A DNA stretch of 64,000 nucleotides from Gossypium raimondii (GCF_025698545.1 NC_068573.1:17135874-17199873), one strand, 5' to 3'. Counted from the stretch's first letter, positions 44,233 through 57,510 are shown. The notes: a model not told the origin generated them from the letters alone. Numbers and translations are program-made.

Positions 44233-47152
44233 TGTAACATCCCGTTTTTAGTGAAATCGAGAACAGTGGTTTCGGGATAACAAATTCGAACTTGGAAAAT
44301 TTATTTTATTATTATTTTATTGTCTACAGGATGATAGTATTACCGTATAAAAATTTCGTTAAGAAATTTTTATCGTTTACTTGCTTAATTTGATAAAAAA
44401 TACTAAATCGTGTAAAGTGCAAAAGTTGGGTTCTAATTGCTAAAAGTATTAAATAGCTATAGAACTTTAAAGTGGAAGTCCTTATATGGTAATTAGACCA
44501 TAAATGAGATAGTGGAAGATGTTGGCTTGACAATTGGGTAATTATTAAAGTTTATAAAGGTTAATTAAGTAAAATAGTAATTAATGATAAAAATAAACAA
44601 AACAAAATTATCATCATCTTCCATTACCATCTTCCACCAATTTTTACACGGTAAAGAATCCATTTTTGTGCTAAACATTCGGCCAATCATGTAAGCTCAA
44701 TTAGGTATGCGTTTTTGTCCCGTTTTTTATGATTTCTATGTTTTCGGGATCGTTGTAGTTTAATCTAGCTAGCTCGGGGACAATTTGTGAAAATTTTAAA
44801 CTATTAGGGTTTTACCATTGATGAACATGCTTGAGTTTTAAAGTTTGATGATAGAAAATGAATGGTTGTTGTTTGATAAACAACTTTTGTAAAGGATTTT
44901 TTGATGAAATTATCAATTAGGGGCTAAATTGAAAATTGTGATAAATTCATGGTAAAATTTATAAATTTATGAAATATATGGGCTGCTACTAATATGTATA
45001 AAAATTTCCTAAGCTTGGGTAAGGGTTAAATTGCATGAATTTCATTTTTCGAGCCTAGGGACTAAATTGCAAATGAATTAAAAGTATAGGGGCAAAATGG
45101 TAATTTTTCAACAAATGTTTTGGACTAATTTGATTGATAATTATATTAAATTGTGTTAAATTTATCCATATAGATCCAGTCAAACCTCGTACGGAGTTAA
45201 ATCGAGGCAATGAGAAAATCTCGAATTAATCGCCTCTGTATCTACATATACTCGTCGAGGTAAGTTCAGGTAATTAAATTGAGTATTTATATGTTTTAAT
45301 TGAATTATATGTATGTGATTTGTATCATTGCCATGTATAAATATCGATTGCATATCCGATGACGACGATTATCGAGTCCCGTTTGAACATTAGGAATTCG
45401 TAGGATACAAATGACATGTCATTAGGGTTACCGATTTAGTTGATGTCCTACATGTGTTGCAGACACACCACAGCTCGTGTGAGCTTACCGATTTGCAGCT
45501 CGTGAGAGCTTACCGATTTGCAGCTCGTGAGAGCTTACCGATTCTCAGCTCGTATGAGCTTACCGATTTTTAGCTCGAGAGAGCATACCGATTCATAGCT
45601 TGTATGAGAATACATGTACAGGAATTGAAGGATTACAGTTTAACACATTATGTGTGAGCTATCCTGAGTATCCAACGATATTCTAAATGGTTCAACGGGC
45701 AATGTTCTGTTACAAGATGATATGAGTATTACATGATATATTGAAACATGAAATGGATGATTCATGTATATGAATCTTACTTAGTGGTTATGTTCATCCA
45801 TGTTTATTGAATATTATATATGTTTTACATGGCTAACATGTTGGTGAATATGTGCTTAGGCATTTGGCCAATTGAGTTGGGATATGCTATGTTTACTTAC
45901 CATAAATTGTGACTAAATGGTAAGTTAAATTCTATGTTATACAAACTTACTAAGCTTAAATGCTTATTCGATGTATTTTCCGTGTTTTTAGTAAATTGAA
46001 AGCTCGTTCAGGTTGGAAGCTTGCCGGAGCTAATCACACTATCCATCGGCTCACTCGGTACTTTCAGTTGGTTTAAGTTTGGTTATAATGGCATGTATAG
46101 GTTATTTTGGCTAACGTTGGCCTATATGGTTTGTTGATAATTTCGCCATTTGTTTGGCTAGTGTTTTGGCACTTTGATGATTGTATAAGTCTAGTATATG
46201 GTATGTAAATATTTGCTCCCTAATGGTTGATGAATAACTTGGTATGGTTGAATTATGAAAGATGAAAATTGTGGTATGAATATGCATATTGAATATGTGC
46301 TTTGTGATAGGACGTACTTATGGTAAATTGGTGTTTTGTTGGAAATGATTTATATGGTCATTTGATGCTAGTTTTAGAATGGAGTTTTGGTACCAAATGG
46401 TATATTTTGTTAAATGATCTACATGGTAAGTTTTGGTGTAAATATGCATATATGTTAGTTGAACAATTAGTTATATTGAACACATGATTAACCATGTTTA
46501 TAAGTTGTCATTTGAGGTTCCTAAGGGCATATTGGTTGTATGTGATCATACCATTTGTATAAGGCTTGATTATGCTTGTTTGGATGCCTTATTATAGCTT
46601 GTATATATGCGCATTTTTAGGTGTAGGTTTATACCAAACTGGGTGAGAAATATGGCCTGTAAAATGGCCTATTTTCGTCCACATGGGCAGAGACAAGGAC
46701 GTGTGTCTTAGCCGTGTGTCAGGTGACACAGCCGTGTGTCCCCTGTAGCTTTCAAAGGGTTGCAAGTTAGGCTGTTAGATGGCCTAGCACATGGGCATGT
46801 GAGATTACTTCGAAGGGTACACGGCCTAGCACACGGGCATGTGGCCCAAGTCAGTGAGTTACACGGGCACAGACACGGGTTGGGACACGGTCGTGTGTCC
46901 CCATTTCGAATGCCCACACGGCCTAAGACACAGGCGTGTCTCTTGGCCGTGTGACTGTGACCCTTGTAACTTCAAAAATTTTCAATGTTTTTCAAAAATT
47001 CTTTGAGTTCCCAATATGTATGTTTTGAATTGGTTTTGATATGTTTATTGATATGATATAAATGTTTGAGAATTTCTGTCCGTTTAAATTGTAAACTCCA
47101 ATGATGCTTTGTAACCCTATTTTGGCGACAGATACGGGTTAAGGATGTTACA
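44233..47152 (+). repeat. Probable solo LTR, 2.9 kb, gypsy type
   Basis: Opens TGTAACATCCCG and closes GGATGTTACA with no coding region inside, as for a solo LTR left by recombination. Flanking pentamers are TATCT and TATTC, an imperfect duplication. It contains a 30-bp tandem repeat (45465-45610) and 'acacgggcatgtg'-type GC-rich repeats at 46670-46950. Confidence 0.7.
45465..45610 (+). repeat. 30-bp tandem repeat in the solo LTR
   Basis: Five to six units of 'agctcgtgagagcttaccga' plus 'tttgc' are arranged head to tail. Each unit carries an AGCTC...GAGCT pair, so every unit can form a small stem. Confidence 0.9.
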
Positions 47153-47732
47153 TATTCGACCCTTAAAACATATCATGTTTGCTAGATATGAATACCATAA
47201 AGAAAAAAAATAAAAGAAAATTAGAAATTGAAATGAACCCATACGTGTCATTGGCGAATGAGTGGTATAAACAACAGAGAATCGGACGATGAGATTAGTG
47301 AAAAAAGATATAAATCTGACGATGATATTTTTGAATGTTGATATGAACGCCATGATGAAATTGATAAACGATACAAAGGATTTGGTAAATAATATGTAAT
47401 ATAATTGAGATTTATTTTAGGGATTTGAGCTTCTTTTGAATGAAAGGGATTTCATTTTTTTTTTGGACTAAAGGGATTTAATGTGAACTCCATGATGAAA
47501 TTGATGAAACGATACGAAGGAATCGATAAATGACTTGTGATAGAATTAAAATTTATTTTAGGGATTTGAGTTTTATTTAATTAGAGGGATTTGATTTCTT
47601 TTTGGAGTAAGGGAGTTGTTTTCATTTAAATAACGATTTTTTTAAATTACTAAAATGATGTGTCAATTATATGAAATTTGTTTTTGAAATGACATTAAAT
47701 TATTGGAAAGGAATACAAGTGACATAGTATCC
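47153..47732. other. Spacer with duplicated flank of the solo LTR
   Basis: The first 130 bases match 44085-44205 loosely ('tttgctagatatgaatacc', 'aacccatacgtgtcattgg', 'gaatgagtggtataaacaa'). A second small duplication, 'aactccatgatgaaattgat', lies at 47345-47510. No gene was seen. Confidence 0.5.
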
Positions 47733-48941
47733 TAGGGGTGAGCATTCGCTCGAATCGAATCGAATCGAAAATTTTCGAGTTAATCGAGTTTTCGAATCTC
47801 ATTTTATAATCCTAACTTTATTTGAAGTTTTCTCGAATCGAGTCGAGTGAGATGGAATTCGAATCGAATCGAATCGAATATATGTGTTCGAGTTAAATTT
47901 TAAAAAATAATTTTAGGTCTTTGTAACCATTGTCACCCATCGTAATAAAATTTGTCCACCTTAATCAAATTTTTTATTAACTTTCATCACTTCATAATTT
48001 ATTTATTAATTTTTATATCTTGGTTAGCTTCTTTGCTTGCTTAGTTGTTTCAATTATCTTGATTCTTGTCACTATGTATTTTAGAATTAAAAATATATTA
48101 AATGTAAAATATGATTTTTAATAAAAGTTATTTTAAAAATAAAATGTGAAATTGATACCAATATAAAATTTTAACACGAATATTTTATGGCATAATTAAT
48201 AATTCAATTTTAATATAAATATTCAATATGACTAAACAATTCAATAATATAAATAATATAAAATGTGAAATTTAATTTAATAATATAAATAGTAGATATA
48301 AATAAAATTATTACTATTTATGTTTAGTGATTTTTTTGGATATTTTGATTTTTATTTGGGAGTAAAGGGTGAGAAGTAAAAGTTTAGGGAAAAATAAAAG
48401 TTTTGGGGAATAAAAGTTTAAGGGAAAGTAAATAGGGGAGTAAAATTTTGGAGGAAAATATTAAAAAATTGGAGGGGAGGGTTTGGGATAGATGGGAGGT
48501 GAGATGGGAAGGAATAAAAGTTTTAGGGAAAAGTGGGAGGAGTAAAAATTTTGGGGAAAATAAAAGGTTTTGAGGGTTTTTGGGAGTAAAATTTTGAGAA
48601 TATATAAATGGGAGAGTAAAATTCTGGTGGGAAATGGATTTTGGGTAGATTGGAGGGTTGGGAGGGGAGGGGAGTAAAAGTTTTGGGGGGGAAAGTGGGA
48701 AGGAGTAAAAGTTTTGATAGAAAAGTAAAAAGGTTTGGGAGTTTGGGGTAAAAATGTAAAATATTATAGTTTGATATTCGAATTATTCGAATTATTCGAG
48801 TTATTTGAATTCGAAAACTCAACTCGATTCGAACTCGAAATTCGAAAAAAATTCGAGTTGATTCGAATAACTCGATTCGTTTAACTCGAAATTCGAATTT
48901 TTTCGATTTTTTCAAGTCGAATCGAGTTTTGCTCACCCCTA
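47733..48941. mobile_element. hAT-like non-autonomous element, copy 2, inverted relative to copy 1
   Basis: The termini read TAGGGGTGAGCATTCG and, at the other end, CGAGTTTTGCTCACCCCTA. The flanking octamers TAGTATCC and TAGTATCG match at 7 of 8 positions. Internal order is that of 23090-24296 reversed, with the purine-rich tract (complement of copy 1's pyrimidine tract) at 48350-48760. The open frame on its - strand is low-complexity shadow, not a protein. Confidence 0.88.
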
Positions 48942-49631
48942 TAGTATCGTAGTTTCATGTAATCCTTCTTCAATATAGATATGGTTTTTTTTTTTGGAAT
49001 TTTGCATTGTATTTGGTAATTTTCTTTACTTATTAATTTTAATTGGGAATAAATAAATAAAATATATATTTTTATCGATAAATAAAATATATTTATAAAT
49101 AAAATATAATTTTTATAATGTATTTATTGTTTTTGAAATTTTCTATCAAGATCATATGATATAAACCGAAATTGCATATTTTATGATAATAGAGCATGAT
49201 GATTATATTTACAAGTTATACATTAAAACAAAATAATAATTTAATTTATAGGTATTATTTTTATTAATTTTTGAAAAGATTGTATTTAATTTAAGTTTGG
49301 GTAAATTCGAATTAACTTTTTTATTATTATTTCAGGTTTAAGTTGTTAACCTCTCACGGTAAAATTGAAATGAATGAGTAAAAATTGATAGTAATTCATT
49401 TGTAATTGGAAGGGTAATAAATTAAAATAATGTTTATAATTTAATTGGGTAGGATAATTTATTTCTTTTGACAAATGAGTGGGAGAATATTGGTATTGCA
49501 TAAGGTATATGTTGGTGTAACTATGCTTTATTTTACCTAAAAACCTACTTGCCATCCAAGGTTATAATTTGATAAAAATATATCTTAAAATGCATGCCAC
49601 CCTCTTGATCTAATATTCAATCTGTGAGTGA
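48942..49631. other. Spacer and DCR 3' flank
   Basis: AT-rich DNA with no gene recognised. The last 100-250 bases before 49632 are likely the 3' UTR of DCR, which is read on the - strand. Confidence 0.4.
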
Positions 49632-51137
49632 CTAGACTTGCATGAGAAACTCCTTATCTTTCTCCAACAACTTCATGGTTCCAGCTTCCAAAGTGATCTC
49701 CACATCAATGCTCCTCCCGCCGCTCTTCCCTTGATACAAATAAACCATCCCATCGAACCTGTTGTTGGAACCACTCCTCACTCCTTCCGGTTTTCCCCAC
49801 CCAAAGTCCACATCGTAAACCTTAAACCTGGGGGAGCTCCCAACTGCCACACAGTTGACTCCAGCATCTTTGAATTCGAAGATCTTGGGCGCTGCTTCCC
49901 ACTCCTTGTTACGTTCCTCGATGGCCTTAGCATTGTGTGCTTCGATAGCTTTTTGTATTACCGACGCACCGAAATGCGATGGGTTCGCCAGCAATAACCC
50001 GGCAGCCGTGACGGTGAAGATGGCTTGTATCAGGTTGCCGAAGTAACTATCGGGCATGGGTGGATCAACCCTTTTACGACAATCTGCAAAGACGGTGAAA
50101 ACGGTGTAGTCTTCAGGTTTAAGGCAACGTGCTTGGGTTACATGTTGCCAAATGTGGACAGCTAGAGATTGAAAAGTAGAAAATGGTTTAGAGGCAGCGG
50201 ATGGTTGGTTGGAGTTGACTTTGGACTTGATCTTGTCGATGGCAGCTTCGGAAAACCTGAAGAATTTCTCCCTCAGTTGCGGGGCTTGGTCGGTGTGGCC
50301 GTTGGATGAAGCGACTGGGTTGGGTGGGAACGAGAGTTCCAGTTTCACGCGGGTGGTTCGGGCTTTGGTCCGCTCCAGGAACGGTGGGGCTGCAATCGAG
50401 TTTGAGCCGCGACAGATTTGAGCCCACGAGCTCATGAAATGCCAAGTTGAGGTTCCATCAAGGATGGCGTGGTTGAACGCACAACCCATTGCTAGTCCGT
50501 CTTTCAACTTCGTTAACTATCGGAATTGGACCAAATTAAAAAAAAATAAATGTGAGTCCAAAATATATGCAGCAGTTCACAAATTCTTCAAATTGGGGGT
50601 ATTGGGATTTTCTGATGTCATGGAAGATATCTAGCAACATCAATCAAGTGAAATGAAGGAACAGAATAGATTTACCTGCACCGACAGTAGAGGCCTGTGT
50701 AAGCCCGTCAAGTTGAGGACACCGTTGTAGGGTATCAAGTCCTTGAAAGAGCTTGTGCTTTCATCAGCCGCAAGTTGGTCCACGGCCAGCCCATCGGCGA
50801 TGGCTTCCAACACCTCAACACCCTCCATATCATCATCATACTCCACCCTGAAAACCCCTTCTTCATCTTTTCCAAGCTTGCCTCCAAGCTGATAAAACTC
50901 CTCCAAAATTACCCTCAGCCCATCCTTGAGTTTTTCCACCTGCTCCTCGAATTCCCCACCCTTGTAAAACAACAACTTCTGGTTATAATAGAATGCCAGA
51001 TATGGAAGGTCAAATGTGACCAATTGACATTCTTTTCTCCCTATAATCTTTCCAGGCTTGACATGGGTTTTGCTTCTGATTTTCACCTTCGAAATCTCTT
51101 CTTCCTTCCTCCCTGCATCACCTGCCATATCCTTCAC
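49632..51137 (-). CDS. DCR: BAHD acyltransferase DCR (cutin formation)
   Basis: A BAHD-family acyl-CoA-dependent acyltransferase that closely resembles DEFECTIVE IN CUTICULAR RIDGES, a cytosolic enzyme needed for hydroxy-fatty-acid incorporation into cutin. Exon 1 is 51137-50676 and exon 2 is 50516-49632, with GT-AG junctions and a 159-bp intron. The product is 448 residues, or 445 from the Met three codons later. Visible signatures: KTHVKPGKIIGRKECQL near the start, YLAFYYNQKLLFYKGG, then the catalytic motif HAILD (His170, Asp174) just after the exon junction. Further on come FSTFQSLAVHIW, FADCRKRVDPPMP and the structural motif DFGWGKP (391-397), followed by RSGSNNRFDGMVYLYQGKSG. It ends KDKEFLMQV. 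No lesion seen. A TATA-like CTATAAGTAT lies about 115-125 bp upstream of the ATG. The DCR assignment rests on recalled similarity; BAHD membership is certain. Confidence 0.93.
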
Positions 51138-51249
51138 GTCAGGATTGTTACTTTCTTTAGGAAAATAAAAACCTCACTAGAAAGAGAAAAAACTATGTTT
51201 TCAAAGATAGAAAGAGCTGTAGGTAGGAAAAAGGAGATTAAACTGCGAA

Positions 51250-51262
51250 GATACTTATAGAA
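51250..51262 (-). promoter_or_regulatory. Candidate TATA box of DCR
   Basis: On the - strand CTATAAGTAT lies about 115-125 bp upstream of the DCR start codon, a normal distance for a gene with a short 5' UTR. Confidence 0.5.
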
Positions 51263-51587
51263 GATGAGACACACACTTTATGTAGTTGGGGAACTGCATT
51301 AATGGGACCGATGAGAGCAGTTGAGGTCCATTAATTTGCCTCAGTAGTGAGTCCCCTCTTCTCGTTTTGGAAGCATTAGTTGGGGTGAATATATGTTAGC
51401 TCTCTTTTGTGTTATGATTAAAATAAATGTCAACATTAACAGCGCCTCAAAATTTGCACCTGTATCAGCCCCTTCAGCCTTCTAAATTGTAAATATGGAT
51501 ATATTCCTATTATATACACCTTTTACTGGCACTCAACCACTCGTTAAATTGTAAAAAAAAAAAAAAAATTGTAATAAATGGATAATT

Positions 51588-51594
51588 ATTATGA

Positions 51595-51638
<44 letters not shown>

Positions 51639-51856
51639 AAGAATAATAGATGAGAATAAGGAGACTTGTATTACATTTTTCTTCTTTTCATCATCATTAC
51701 AAGTAATATACTCCTACATATATAGGGAGATTAGACTCTTCATTTTCTAATACATAAATAGGAAAGGGGTTACAAAGAGATGAAATCTGAAGTGTCAAGG
51801 AAGATAAAAACTGAAAGGTTAATTATAATGAACATCCACTTACTAGCATTCATAAC
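51588..51856 (-). repeat. 3' LTR of a copia-like element (- strand)
   Basis: Directly repeats 62787-62992: an (AAT)n microsatellite, then 'caagaataatagatgagaat', 'cattacaagtaatatactcc' and 'gtgtcaaggaagat', ending 'gcattcataaca'. Read on the - strand it opens TGTTATGAATGC, preceded by a purine-rich GAAGATCCAATGGAGAG that fits a polypurine tract. Confidence 0.7.
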
Positions 51857-54800
51857 ACTCTCCATTGGATCTTCATTGTATAAATGATATGCCTCATTAA
51901 AAACCTTACTAGGAAAAATCCTATGGGATAAAAATCTAGTGAAGGAAAAAAGATTACATAAGCCTATAATACACAGTATGTTACAACCTTAAAAAAAAAA
52001 AAACAAATGTAGTGTGGATTTATTCCCCCTCATGTAAGCATCACTTAAGATTTTTGATACGACGCAATCCGATGCTAAAAATTAACTTCTCAAATGTAGA
52101 GATAAGCAGTGCCTAATTGAATTCTTGATTGTTCTTCGCATCGGGTGAGGGGTGTTACAACAGTGCATATTTTGCTTCTCCTTATTTGAACATCATTTTA
52201 TAACTCAATATTAAGACATTCAAGATTATTTATTAATAGTAAATCATCAACATGTACAACAAATTTTGTTGATGTGTATCAATATAGCAATAAAATTCAA
52301 TTGCATTCTCATGCTTTTAGATGTCACCGACAACTTTATAATGCATGATGTATTGTATCATTCACTATTAGCAACACAATGAGTACATTAGGCACATAAA
52401 GAAATGGTCATTCTGGACCATCATTTTATAACATTATTGTTTGACCATTTGTATTCTCGCTAAATATATCTAATCTACATGAAAAATTAGTCGATTAATT
52501 TTGATTATATAAACACTATTGGATACTAAATAGCAATTCTTTATACTATCATTGTGTAACAATTTGTCCCTTATTGAACACTCGATATTCACGTCGAGAC
52601 AAATTTTCGATTTTAGATATACTTTCATTATAAAATTTATCTATCTAATAATTATTTTTCTTGGAAATTCTTTAGGAACTCAAATGATATTTGATACATT
52701 AGTATCAACAATAATGATAATAACCTATATGTATAAATATATTAATCAATAAAACTCTGAAAAATCATATTCACATTTAATGATTTTCTCATGGAACTCG
52801 AGTTTTATGCTTCAGCTTGATGCAAATAATGATAATAACCTTTAGGATTTTCGTTTTTGATAATATTATCAAATAATTTATATCAACTGAATACAAATCC
52901 ACTAGACGTAAATAAATAGCTTTATCTAATGTTTGCATCCAACACAAATTAATCATTTTTCATAACCAAAACCAATTGTAACAGCCTGCCCAGCGAAGAT
53001 TATGTTAAGTTACTATTTGGCGTGTAAGTCAGTTAAGTCAATGGTAGAAATTAAGTAAGTTAGTGAAGTGTTTTCTTTTGATTGGGTAGCGTATTCTGTG
53101 GGATTCACCATTTGGAGAACTCCAAGATTTGGCGAACTCCAGGGTTTGGCAGACTCTTCTTTTAAGCAATCTGCTAACCCCAAATGTTTTGGGCAAACTC
53201 GTTAGTTCGTAGCTCGATAGATTTGTTTCCATGTTTAGTATATATTGTGATGGCTCGGTTAGTAATGTTGAGGTTTAGTTGAGACCTAATTAGAACTAAA
53301 CTAGGGTCCTGTAGATGATTAGATTCTTAATTATTTTCTTCTTAAAATTCTAGAGTGATTGTGGAATCCTCTGAATTTCCGCAAAGTTTTGTTCCTGGAT
53401 GTCTCTGCTATATAACGATATCTAGCTAGCATGTTTTTACATTTTTGCTTCTGCTTCTTCTTCTTCCTTGCATTTTTCGCTAAACCTTTAGAAACTTCTA
53501 AGTTGGAATCGTTAACAAGGAGTTTCCAGTATCTAGCGAACGTCATTGTTAGTACTAGTTTACTGGTAATTTCTAGTAAACCCTTAGGTTATTTTTGAAT
53601 AAATTTATGTATTTAAAGTAACGCATGCATAGGTTTTAAAACTGTTTGTGAGAAAGGAAACTTCTGATTCTGGATTGTATACAACCGATTCATGCATGCA
53701 TGTTAAATTTTAGTAGTTTAATCATCTGATAGATATAATTGTCTCTCTTTTTAGCTCAAAAAGCTAACAAAGGTCCAAGCAACAAGGGCGAAGGACCTGA
53801 TGAGTAGATTATTGTATTAGACTTTCTGGTGAGTTCTTTCTTACTTCCTTGTGTTATAAAATCCTTTTCCTATATAAATTAATGTAAGTGTTCCCTCTCA
53901 ATGATGTAGTGTGTAGTATCTGGTTATGGTGGTATTAAACCAAAGTTGTCAGCATGAATATGGTTATTTCATGTTTCGAGATAAGATACCCTCTTATCTG
54001 CGCGGGCCAGTATCATCTGTATGTAAAACGTGATATGTGATAAAGGAGAAGAAGATATGTTTGTGATGCCTCCAATAAGGCATATGACATCCCAGAGTAA
54101 GGCTTAGGAGTTTGAGGTCTGGCAAGCTGGTGTTCACTAGTGGATTAAGCAAACTATGATCGCCAGTGGATAGCAAGCAATGATTACTAGTAAGCCTGGC
54201 AAGCTGGGGTTGCTAGTGGGCCTGGCAAGCTGTTATCATTATTTTAGGCAAATAGTCAAAAGTAGGAGTAGTAATAGGGTAATTATACTAAATTTATGAA
54301 GTCAACTTATCTTTCTCTTCGTAAGACCATTCATGCACGTAACTTTTTCCTACTTCTACTGTGACTAGGGTATCCTAAGAACATCAAAACACTTAGAGCC
54401 TATAAATTAATCTCTTCTCGTTAACTAATTTCATATTCTTTTGAATGAGAAAACTCTCTCAAATTTCTCCATCAATTATCTTATTATCAAGTTTCTACCC
54501 AAAACTTAGCTCTTAGGATCTAAGGTAAGACTTTGTTTCTCTGTTGTGTTGGTGTTAAAAGTAATTAATAAAGGTTCGCAATAAAGGAAACTAGGTTCGC
54601 TAAAAGACAAGTATGTTGGAACTTAGGTTTGATAGTATTCATCAATGAGTTTTTATGTGCTTTTTCTATTGGTAACTTGTATATGTTTGTGAAATTGCGA
54701 AACTAACAAAACCGTCTACAAGCAAAGACAAGGGAAAAGCGAAGCTTGTCTAAAGGCTTTTAGCAAATTGGTGAGTGTTCAAGGACTGCCACTTGTATGT

Positions 54801-55839
54801 GCGAACCATAGTGATAATCAGGAGCTTAGGGTTTTAACCTAATTTTTGAGAGTAAGTATTTTCTAAAATCTATTTTGTGATTATATATGAGTTTTTATGA
54901 ACAGTGATATGCGAGCTCTATATTGTGAGCTCAATATGAATAGTGTTTTGCGAGCTCCTTATGACTTGCGAGCTCTATGTTTTAAGCATATGTTTTGACA
55001 TTATAATCTTCTGAAACTGTTGGATATAATGGCATGCCATAAGATTATGAATACTCACATTTATGTTTTTTGTTTTGGGTGAGAGGCCTTGGGACAGGTT
55101 AGAGAGATAAGGGAATGTCGAACTAAGCTTCATTCAATGGGACATGTTAGTGTGTTTGGAGAGTGCTTACACTGCAACCAAATAGGTTTTTAGTATAAAC
55201 GCCGCTAAAACAATTTACGGCGTTTTGATAAGCGCCACAAAAAATGCCACTACAGATAACGCCGCTAAATTTTGCGGCGTTTATGGGGAAAAATGTCGCT
55301 ATAGAACATGACCTTTAGCGGCTCTTTCTCCACAAACGCCGCTAAAGAACATGACTTTTAAAGGCACTTTTGGGAAAATTGTCACTAAAGGTCATGAAAA
55401 ATAAAAAAAATTATAATATTATAAAAAACGCCACAAATACATTCTTATCCCTTTACCTGCTTAAGCAAATCCTTTAGAAATGTTGTTATCAGTACATACA
55501 TCACTCCATTCTTTGGTTAGAGAATGCAACATTAGTGGGATTCCACCAATTTAGAAATGTATAATTTAATTTGAAGACGTATTAAAATGGAAATTCATGA
55601 ACAAGAAGATCAATGTTTTTCACTATATCTCATGCAGCAAGTCAAATTGCCTTTGATTACATAAGATTCCTTTGAAATTCAAAAAAAAAATTCAAACTAG
55701 TTCATATCAACTTGCTCAAGTTGTACGTATGAATTGCAAGATCAACACCTTATTTGAACTTACAATTCTAGGAAAGCATAAAATGTAGTTCCATGAGCAT
55801 GCATTTAAAGTGGCAAAAAAATTTACTGATTACAGTGAC

Positions 55840-55950
55840 AGTATAAGCTCTAAATCTAGCTCTTGTGTGTCAGTTGATTCTGAATTCTGACTGCTCGATC
55901 CCAATGAGTTGCTGCGATGTTTCTTGCTCCTTGAATGTGAATCCTATAAG
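55840..55950 (-). other. Exon-like 3' end piece in CACTA-3
   Basis: The - strand reads DSHSRSKKHRSNSLG, then SSSQNSESTDTQELDLELIL and a stop. The Ser/Arg-rich text looks like the C-terminus of a host protein. I cannot name the family. It shares orientation with the pieces at 57500-57900. Confidence 0.4.
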
Positions 55951-56068
55951 AATGTAAGGAACTAAAACAAGTTAAATTTTAAAACACAATCATCACATGG
56001 CACATAAACTAAAAAAAGAAAGAACTTGTGTGTAGCAACCTCAACATGTAGGTTTAGAAGTTCTGGTC

Positions 56069-56548
56069 ATGTTTGATTGTGCAAAATGTTGGGTTTCTAA
56101 GAAGCCACTGCTTGGCTGGGAATCACAATATTTGATGTTTGCTGATACGAGTCACAAAGGCCCAATTCAAGCTCAAGGACGTGATGGGCTCAAATTACCA
56201 CAAGGCCCAATAACGAGGTCAAAGGCCAGGCAAATGCGTATGAAACTCAATGGAATCATTCAAGACTTCATTAGCAAGGCCTTAGATGCGTATACAAAGG
56301 AAAAAGAAAATCAAGATTCACTTTCTTGTTTTCAAGAAAATCAAGAAACTGAATCTTGGTCCAATTTTGCTGTTTTGAGTGATTTCAAGAATCAAGAAAA
56401 TCAAGATTTCAAATCTTGGAAATCTTGGTCCAAGAAATCGAATCTTGCAGCTAAGGCGCATAGGATCTCAGTTACGAGCATCAACGAACCAATTTCGGGA
56501 GAGAACGGATCACAAGCCCAAGTTCTTGAAGACACGGCCCAATAAGAT
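56069..56548 (+). pseudogene. Retrotransposon polyprotein tail captured in CACTA-3
   Basis: The frame contains GLKLPQGPITRSKARQMRMK then LNGIIQDFISKALDAY. This PITRSKA...LNGLIQDF block ends many plant Ty3/gypsy polyproteins, between integrase and the 3' LTR. It is followed by an Asn/Gln/Lys-rich stretch with repeated 'aatcaagaa' text. The upstream enzyme domains are missing. The following 1 kb (56580-57500), with a TATATATGTAAGG promoter-like segment at 56802, is probably the matching LTR. Confidence 0.6.
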
Positions 56549-56579
56549 GTTCCAAGCCCAATCAAGAAGTTCAAACTAG

Positions 56580-57510
56580 ACTTAGTTGAAAATCAGGCCA
56601 AATTGTCAAAGTGGCCCAATTTGTTAAGTTTTAATTCTTTAAATACTTAGTTTAATTTTTAGACTTTATGAATTAAATTCTATGTAAACATTCAGTCCAA
56701 GAGGTCCATTTAAAGGCCTTGGCCGAATTTTCCTTTAAAAGTCAAACAATTAGGTTTTTTCTTAGTTTTCCTAATAGGGCTAGGAAAGTAGTAGTAGGCC
56801 TATATATGTAAGGCTTGGCTGGCCACCCACACACACAACACATTGAAATCAGATTTTTTATTGAGTGAAAATTTCTCTTTGAGTTTTCTCCAAGAATTCT
56901 CTCTTGAGTTTTTTTTTAGAAGTAGTTTTAACAATCTTTTTTATTGTGGGAGCCATCTTCAGCCTTCTTCTTGCCATTGTCCTACATTGGAGGGGAGATT
57001 CGAGCCGTTTGAAGGAAGTTGTGAAATCTTTCTTGATTTCAAGGCTTCTTAGGACTTTATTCATCTTTCTTGCTATTCTTTCTTCTTTAGTTGTTTCTGT
57101 TTATGCCGATTGGTTGATTAATTTGATTTAATTTCTCTTGTTGCGTTTTCAGCCATTCCAATCTTCAAGAATTTGTTCGACACCATTCTTGGCATTAAAG
57201 AAACGTCCCTTAGTCATACTCTTCAATAGATCTTGCCGCCCAAGCCTCCTAATTCTGATTCAATTCGATTTGCTGGGCTTTGAGTTTATTTCTCTGTTTT
57301 GTGTTCTCCTTTGCAGATTCGGCTTGGGGGAGTCTTTTCTTGAAACTAAATTTCGTTTCTTTGTTTCCAATCAACGCTATTAATAAGTGTTTAGATTCTT
57401 GGCTGATTCTTTCTTGTTTTGGGTGTTTCGTTTCAGATTTGTTAGTTCTAAGTTTAATTTTCTGTTTCGTTTCAGATCCAAGTGTCTAGTATTTTCATAG
57501 GAGTTTTCCG
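56580..57510 (+). repeat. Probable LTR fragment following the captured polyprotein tail
   Basis: Promoter-like text ('ggcctatatatgtaaggcttgg' region near 56798) and long T-rich leader-like sequence follow a polyprotein tail, as in an LTR. Exact ends were not found, and several short open frames here have no recognisable domain. Confidence 0.45.

Noticed and set aside
46708..46954. Overlapping open frames rich in Cys/Pro/Arg or His/Gly
   Set aside because: Both come from the GC-rich 'acacgggcatgtg' repeat of the LTR; no domain is present.
49638..50634. + strand open frames over the DCR gene
   Set aside because: Shadows of the - strand BAHD coding exons; they contain no domain of their own.
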